Assembly: GCA_019671005.1 (NCBI GenBank)
Contig: CM033745.1
Location: 41,461,834 to 41,525,833, forward strand
Length of the DNA: 64,000 bases
Direction: 5' to 3'
From: Hibiscus mutabilis
Taxonomy: Eukaryota > Streptophyta > Magnoliopsida > Malvales > Malvaceae
Each line of letters opens with the position of its first letter. Position 1 is the first letter of the stretch. Shown here in pieces: positions 58,111 to 64,000 of the stretch. The notes beneath the pieces were generated by a model, which saw only the letters and a list, made by a program, of their open reading frames with translations, was not told the DNA's origin and did not search any database. A program made the position numbers and the translations under genes.

Positions 58111-58877
58111 TGATGCACATTTTTATTACTAGGATGAGCCTTATCTTTTCAAGTAACGCGCTGATCAAATGATTTGGAGATGTGTCCTTGAGGAGGAACA
58201 AGATGATATTTTATACCATTGTCACTCTACCCCGTGTGGAGGACACTTTGGGGCTAAAAGACTATGACGAAGGTCCTACAATCTGGATTTTACTGGCCAA
58301 CCTTTTTCCAAGATGCCCACGTATATTGCAAGGCGTGTGAAAGATGTTAGAGGATAGGAAACATATCTCGACGCAATAAATTTCCCATGCAAGTCATCCT
58401 AGAAGTTGAACTCTTTGACGTTTGGGGCATTGACTTCATAGGGCCTTCCCCTCCTCCAAAGGACAATTGTATATTTTGCTCATGGTAGATTATGTGTCCA
58501 AATGGGTAGAAACAACAGCTACAACTAAGAATGATGCAAACAATGTCTTGAGGTTCTTGCACTAGAACATCTTCACCCATTTTAGATTCCCTCGAGCTAT
58601 CATCAGCGCTGAAGGCAAACACTTTGACAACAAGTTGATAGCTAAGGCACTGCGTCGCTATGGAGTCCACCACAAGATAGCCACAACATATCACCTGTAG
58701 ACCAATGGACAAGCTGAAGTCTCTAATCAAGAAATTAAGCATATCCTTGAGAAGGTGATCAAACCTAATCGGAGAGATCGGTCTCTAAGGCTGGATGAAG
58801 CCCTTTCGGCTTATCAAACTGCGTTCAAAACTTTGTTGGGCATGTCACCCTATCGACTTTTGATTCTTTTCAAATAG
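58111..58877 (+). pseudogene. Athila integrase, truncated in the core
   Basis: Zinc region: Y-H-C-H, G-G-H-F-G, then F-Q-D-A, C-K-A-C-E-R near 58210-58345. Core: F-D-V-W-G-I-D-F (about 58410), V-D-Y-V-S-K-W-V-E, I-I-S-A-E-G-K-H-F (58598 on; the normal S-D-x-G is A-E-G) and N-G-Q-A-E (about 58705). It then breaks off after M-S-P-Y-R-L at about 58865, where the inverted LTR begins. Several frameshifts. Confidence 0.82.
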
Positions 58878-60108
58878 TGATGTACTTTAGAGCAAGTATA
58901 CTCGTCGTATCAAGTAATAAAGTGACGAGTAGAGTGTCGAACCCACGAGGATTGGATCAATAACTACGAAGTTATCAAACTTAAGAATGTGTTTGCAAGT
59001 ATTGGAAGTTGTCAGTTTGATTAAAACTAAATTAAAAAAATCTAAAGATAACTATGATTAAGACAAACAACTACAACAACTAACAGATAATTATGGAGGT
59101 TGAGATTGTTGCTAAGGATATATGCCTGATTACCTATGTCAACGCTATAACGACTGGCAATACATGTCTGTGTAAACCATTAGATTCTTTATCTACTCGA
59201 CAGGATTTTCTAATGAACTTCTTACTCTCTCGATGCATGTATGCGTTAACCCTAACGACTCTATTATTTTTTTAAGAATTCCCTTTTAGTCTTTAAAACC
59301 CTAAACTTATGTCTAAGCCAAACTAAGACTAACTTAACAGCTTAGCCTCAATTTTCACGTTTGTATAACCTAACTCTCTCGATATTAAGCCACAAATCAA
59401 TAGTTAAAAGGCATATCTCAATAGCTCTTACAATAACTACACATAAAGAATGATGAACATAATAGATAAAGAGGAAACAACTAAAGCGTTGAAATAAAGT
59501 AATCAAAACATAAAATCCTGGGATGCGATAATCCCTACTAAAATATTTAGCTCATGTCTGAGCCTAAAACATCTATAATTAAAAGTATATTATGGCAATT
59601 TACCAAGCAAGAAAAAGAAAAGAGCCTAACATCCTCGACAAAACTCCCTTTGTGCTGTCCAACTGTGCTACAGGTCTCCTCTTCGTCAGCCTCTCTCGAT
59701 GGCGTCTTTCGTGAGGAGAATCTTCTAGCTTTGCCTTGGTGGTTCTCCACAAGCTTCGAACTAGGACTATTATCTATAATGACGCTATCCTTTGAAGTAA
59801 CATCCTGGTCTTCCTTATATAGATGGTGAAACTAGGGTTTCAGTACCCTAAAGTGTGCGTAACTTCATTAAAGAAAAGGCATTGGTTACCCGCTTCACTT
59901 AATGTTGCATATCTAGAAGAAAGTCCACGTGGGAAAAAGTAGATTCATTTCCAACTCTCTTTACCTCGTCAGCTCCAGCCTTGAAATCTACTCCTCTCCT
60001 GCTCCAGCATCTACCAACATCCTGCGCATGCATGACAAAGTGCCACCTTTATCGTGAAAAGAACCAATATATATGACATTTAAAGCACATGCGGTGTAAC
60101 TCCCTATC
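58878..60108 (-). repeat. Athila LTR in inverted orientation
   Basis: Reverse complement of the left LTR. Its 3' end (TGATGTACTTTAG on the plus strand) faces the integrase. Its 5' end near 60108 is cut within a few bases of completion by the next element, whose start TGTA may overlap it. Differences from the left LTR are spread along the length, so the copies are not recent. Confidence 0.88.
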
Positions 60109-62633
60109 TGTAATACCCAAATTTAATCCAGGGCATATCATATATTTTTAAAAATAAATAAAATAAATAATAAAAACCAAAAATGGTATAAGGTCCAATA
60201 CATGTCCATTTACATAAAATATTCCCTTAAAGCCCAAAATTTGATATCAAAGCCCAATGCATTTCCGTTCCCACCCAAAACCAATATACATCAGCCTAAA
60301 CAAACAATTTTTTCTACTTTCCCACTCAAATTTTAACCCCTAGAGTCCACGTGTCGTTCCCTTATTCGATCAGGTATGATTCACAAGGATTATGGTCTTC
60401 TTATCCATGAGTTGTCAACAGATAATGGGTCGTGACACTAGCATGACATCACCATTCACTATTCATTATATAAAGGAAGAGAGGAAATAGTTTAATAATG
60501 ACTAATAATTGCAACAATTATTGGTGGGTAATCAAATAGGAGATAGAAGAGGAAGTTGAAGAGTCTCACTGAAGCTGAAAGGTCGCCTACACTCTTAGAG
60601 GTCGCTAGAAGGGATAATCGGAGCATCGCCAGAGCTTATTTTGCATACCGAGAAGGTAAATCGCCTTCTCCATTCACGATTTCCTACAATAATCAAATGA
60701 AAATATTAGATCTAGTTTTTTAAGGTATAAAATAGTAACTAAAAAGGTTGTTAGAGTAATAATCTAAGTTTTAGTTTAGTCTTAGACGTTGGAGTAGCTC
60801 AGAGACTAACGAAGTTGAAAATGAGTACGGTTGGGGTAGTTTAGGCCTAGGACGGTTGGAGATGGGTGACTCTATTGAGTCGGGTACTAGATCTAGGGGT
60901 TTAGGGCTTGAAATCAAAGATTTTTGGTGATTTTAGACGACGGTGGGCGGTGGCCGAAAATTGTCATATGGCAGAGCTTGGAGGCTAGAAGTTGCAAAGA
61001 TAGTTAGAGTGAGGAGGATGAGGATCAGAGATGATGACCGGTGGTGGCTGGCATCGTCTCCGGTGACCAATGAACAGGCTGGTGTAGATTAGTGGCGGTG
61101 GAGCCGGATCAAAAAGAAAAAGAATGATGAATGTTGTTTGAATTCATAGGGAGTTTTGATGTTTGATTGAAAAAAATATGAAACAAAAGGAGTTTGTTGT
61201 TTGTGGAGGATTAAAATGAGGAAAAAGGATAAACTCGGTTTGAATCTATGATGAACTGGTGAGTCTAATCCGTTTGTGAGTATGTTTTTGGGATTTTAGT
61301 TGAGAGAATATGGGAGAAGTGAGAGAGAAGAGAGAGAAGGAACGGGTTACGAATGATCGTTCTAACTCGGTCCAGGGATTTTTATACCCTGAGTCAAATG
61401 ATGCCATTTTGGCACTGGGTTAACCCTTTGACCCGTGAGTAATATCTGGGTCGGATAGAGAGACCTGTGCCTTTTTGAAAAAGTGGGAATACTAGTCTTT
61501 TCGTCCTTAAGGTTTTAAAGTGTAATTCATTTCGGTCACTTTTGTAGTAAAATCAACCATAAAATTTTATTTTTAGTTCAATTTAATCTCTAATTTTTTG
61601 TTTAATTTAATTTAAATTGTTTAAATTATATGACTGAATGCATTTTTAATATGGTGCATCAGAGGTTGTATATTAGACAATTAATCACTTAGTTTTAACT
61701 AATTGATTAATGCCTTAGTATACTAAGTTCTTTAATTAAGATTCAATAATTAATTAACTGAGATAATTGTAGCAAGTTTGTGGATATTAAATGGAAAACT
61801 TAGAAGTTCAAATTTGGGGAGTGTCCCAATGCTATGGGATGCTATTCCAACATGACTTTTAAGTAGAACATTTAGTATTCACTATAACCTTATAATTTGA
61901 TAAATAACTTAGTTAGTTAATTAGAGCCTTAATTAAGACTATCACTTTAAATTATTAGAGAAACAAATTGATTGGCGAATATGATTTAATTTAGAGGTTT
62001 TAATATGGATAGTGCCCAAATTATTGAGTGTTATCTCATGGAAACCTTTAAATTTAATAATATCCACAATCTTAAATAATAAATTGATTATAGTCTTTTA
62101 TAAGTTAGAGCTTAAAATAAACAAGACAATAATTGGACATGCATTAAAAACCTTTTATGTTGTAAATATATTTTTGAATACGAATAGGGGTGTCCTAACG
62201 TATTTAGGCGCTTTTAATCTCGTATTTGGGTAAACTATATTTCCTTATCAAAGGATATCTACATTTGGAATTTAAATCCAGTTAAAAATTATGGGCTAAA
62301 TTAAATTCGAATTATTATGTCAAAATGTCATGGAAAATTAAAAGGTACAAATAAAGAGAGTTTGTGTGTGGGGGTGCTAATCCTTCCCCACACGTAACCG
62401 ACTCCCGAACCCAAATTTTTAAAAATGAATCTCTAGTTGCTTTTATGGTGTTCGGTCTACCTCGAAGTGACCGGTGGTGACTCCAAAATGTTTTCAAGAT
62501 TAAATAAATAAAAAAACCAATTTAATATGAAAAACCTAATTTTTCAAGATCAAATAAATAAAAGGAAAAACCCTAATTTTCAAAGAATAATCATCAGGCT
62601 ATTTTTACACCCGGTTAAAAAATGGTTAAGACA
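60109..62633 (+). repeat. LTR I, Tat/Ogre-type 5' LTR (2525 bp)
   Basis: Starts TGTAATACCC and ends ...aatggttaagaca, three bp before the primer site. The TATA box TATATAAA (60467-60474) is preceded by a decayed bZIP site TGACATCA (60444-60451). The downstream region includes cggtggcgg-rich leader-like sequence (60800-61110) and agagaga runs (61318-61340). Related to LTR H. Confidence 0.85.
60444..60474 (+). promoter_or_regulatory. Putative LTR I promoter
   Basis: TGACATCA (60444) and TATATAAA (60467), spaced like the LTR H promoter. Confidence 0.55.
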
Positions 62634-62636
62634 ACT

Positions 62637-62652
62637 TGGCGACTCCGCTGGG
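62637..62652 (+). other. Primer-binding site of Tat/Ogre-type element I
   Basis: TGGCGACTCCGCTGGG, the type of site known from Tat/Ogre elements (tRNA-Arg), just after the LTR. Confidence 0.82.
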
Positions 62653-63313
62653 AATAAAATTGAGAGTCAGGCCTAACTAATTAATTTTACATGACATTTT
62701 GGCATTTAAGAATGACAATTTGAATTTAATTTTTCTGATAATTATTGGATGGATTTTTAGAAAGAATGGAGGTAGCTTTTTCTTGTGTGATATAAACTGT
62801 CATTCATGCATAGCCTTCTACCCGAGCATTCACCCTTAAGTGGGAGCGAGACATTATCCTACGTTGAGTTATCCAGCTCCGTGATCGGATTTTTGTCTTT
62901 CTTCCTGTATACTAACCTTATACACCGTGAGGTTACGCCTCCACTATAAGGGGTCGTATACTCCTGAATCAATATCTTGCTGTCGCAATAGACTGTAATG
63001 ACAGTTCAGGTACCCAGACTCTAGAACAAACACCACATGCTGTAATCTAGAAGCCTACCCCACTAGAGCCAGACATGAACCTAAGACAGGTGCTGCGGGT
63101 TTAAATATGCTTCTTTGGTTATTCTCCCTGCTCGCTATAACTTATTTTTCTGTGTGTATTAAATTTAAGTTTTTTGTCTCCAATATTATTTTATGGATAA
63201 TGACACATTCTTCTGCATGTTTTGTTTTTTTTGTTTTGCTTTTCCTGTATGCCATCATATTGCATCTATAGAGGGTATTGATTTGAAAGTTAGTTGAGTA
63301 GGAAGTGTCTCAT
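62653..63313 (+). other. Untranslated leader of element I
   Basis: About 660 bp with no open frame of note; a C/T-rich segment with short GC-rich hairpins (62820-63110) precedes T-rich sequence (63140-63260). Position and lack of coding signal fit the long 5' leader of Ogre-like elements. Confidence 0.65.
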
Positions 63314-64000
63314 ATGGTTGAAAGGTCTAATAGGCAGGGAGAGGATAATAACACTGTATGGATATGGTCAGAGGAAACACAACATACGAAAATGGATAGC
63401 ATTGGGGAAGACCACGTGACGTTGGCAAAGAAGATTTCTAAGATCATTTCAGAACAAGTGTTTGCCGGAACTTAAAGCCATGTTGGAACAGTAGGATGAA
63501 AGCATTTAAACAGACTTTCAGTTAGAGTTTGGTGACCTAGTGATGCTGTTAGACGTCCAAGTGGACCAGGAATTGATAAGGGCTATGACACAACACTGGA
63601 ATCTAGCGTACAACTGCTTTATATTTGGGGATGTAGACCTAACACCTATATTAGAGGAGTATGAGGCCTTCTTGAATTGCCCGATAGTTCAAAAAGATAA
63701 GGTCTATATGAGGCCTAACAACCCTCCGAGCTTCAGAAAAATATTGAAAACAGTCACCGAAAAAGATGAATCCTAGTTTGAAGGAAAATTAAAAGAGAAA
63801 GTAAATGACGAGGTGTTAGAGAACAATGAGCGTATAGACTGGAAGGTTATCCGAGACATAATTCTAACCAGTGATGAATTAGAGAAGAGGAAAAGAAGTT
63901 TGTTTGCTTTATGTATCTACGGGTTAGTACTGTTTCTAAGAACCCTGAATTATATAGATCCATCAACGCTATGTTTATTTGAACACTTGGAAAAACAAAT
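63314..64000 (+). pseudogene. Tat/Ogre ORF1 (DUF7745-like), runs off the window
   Basis: ATG at 63314 opens M-V-E-R-S-N-R-Q-G, later D-H-V-T-L and I-S-E-Q-V-F, and stops at 63474. Downstream the same protein continues in pieces: F-Q-L-E-F-G-D-L, then F-G-D-V-D-L-T-P-I-L-E-E-Y and A-F-L-N-C-P-I (63540-63776), a TAG at 63774, then A-L-C-I-Y-G-L-V-L-F, Y-I-D-P-S and L-F-E-H-L-E-K. The family pattern (F-G-x-V-D-L-T-P-T-x-E-E-Y; A-x-x-I-Y-G-L-V-x-F-P) is that of DUF7745, found in ORF1/gag of Tat/Ogre-type retrotransposons and distantly like plant mobile domains. At least two stops plus probable small deletions. The C-terminal part lies beyond the window. Not a host gene, despite frequent annotation as a hypothetical protein. 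Confidence 0.82.

Larger units (their letters stand above)
52837..60108 (+). mobile_element. Athila-type Ty3-gypsy element with inverted right LTR
   Basis: Left LTR (plus), Asp-tRNA primer site, gag, zinc finger, protease, RT, RNase H and integrase in plus orientation, then an LTR copy in minus orientation joined inside the integrase. RT (A-I-A-P...K-T-T-F-T-C-P, R-R-M-P-F-G-I-C-N-A-P) and gag are Athila-like. The normal 3' part (end of integrase, 3' noncoding region, purine tract, plus-strand 3' LTR) is absent. The right side is cut by the Tat/Ogre-type element at 60109. Confidence 0.85.

Noticed and set aside
58347..58742. 131-codon minus-strand open frame
   Set aside because: Antisense to the Athila integrase core, whose motifs are clear on the plus strand.
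59554..59829. 91-codon plus-strand open frame
   Set aside because: Lies within the inverted Athila LTR; the equivalent region of the left LTR is not open.
63314..64000. ORF1 as a host plant-mobile-domain gene
   Set aside because: It sits just after an LTR, primer site and leader in the expected order, so it belongs to the Tat/Ogre-type element.

Overview
The window looks like heterochromatic or pericentromeric DNA from a flowering plant, most likely a eudicot. It is AT-rich and consists almost entirely of decayed, nested LTR retrotransposons. I found no intact host gene, rRNA, tRNA or CRISPR array in 64 kb. The lineages recognised are Tekay/Del-type chromoviruses (iMet primer site, LTRs opening TGTAACA and closing TGTTACA), an Athila-type element (Asp-tRNA primer site), Tat/Ogre-type elements (primer site TGGCGACTCCGCTGGG, ORF1 of the DUF7745/plant-mobile-domain type) and one Ty1/copia element. 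ORF1 and several pol motifs recall sequences common in Malvaceae genomes, but the species cannot be fixed from this.

Layout. (1) 1-356, 30505-30757, 34600-36057 and 40583-40803 are pieces of one Ty1/copia relic (gag, integrase, RT scraps and RNase H, 3' UTR, 3' LTR), split by three later insertions. (2) 357-30504 is a tandem Tekay array, LTR-internal-LTR-internal-LTR-internal-LTR, flanked by a perfect 5-bp repeat (agaac). Inside it a second Tekay family inserted twice: a shrunken element at 2432-7741 and a solo LTR at 20634-24198, each with a near-perfect 5-bp target duplication. (3) 30758-34599 is a collapsed third Tekay-like element with a perfect gtatt duplication. (4) 36058-40582 is a 4.5-kb solo LTR on the plus strand and 42794-47729 a related 4.9-kb LTR on the minus strand; two short inverted-repeat (MITE-like) elements lie between. 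(5) 48222-49838 is an LTR-like block with a 37-bp minisatellite. (6) 49839-52372 and 60109-64000 are Tat/Ogre-type; the second runs off the window into its ORF1. (7) 52837-60108 is an Athila element whose right LTR is inverted relative to the left one.

All coding regions are broken by stops and frameshifts. Enough domains survive in order (gag, protease, RT, RNase H, integrase with its Tekay-type C-terminal module) to assign lineages.

The most interesting signal is inside the LTRs. Eight LTRs from several Tekay-like families, otherwise hard to align, share one layout: a splice-donor-like GTGAGT (GCGAGT in one); 0.8-2.0 kb later an invariant CTCACT followed by a short hairpin whose arms differ between families but usually still pair; then an acceptor-like AG; then, 83-103 nt further on, a conserved box CTCCTAGGATGGTGGCAC; and finally a terminal hairpin before TGTTACA. 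This suggests an LTR-embedded leader intron plus structured RNA signals kept by selection. It is an inference that RNA data could confirm or refute.
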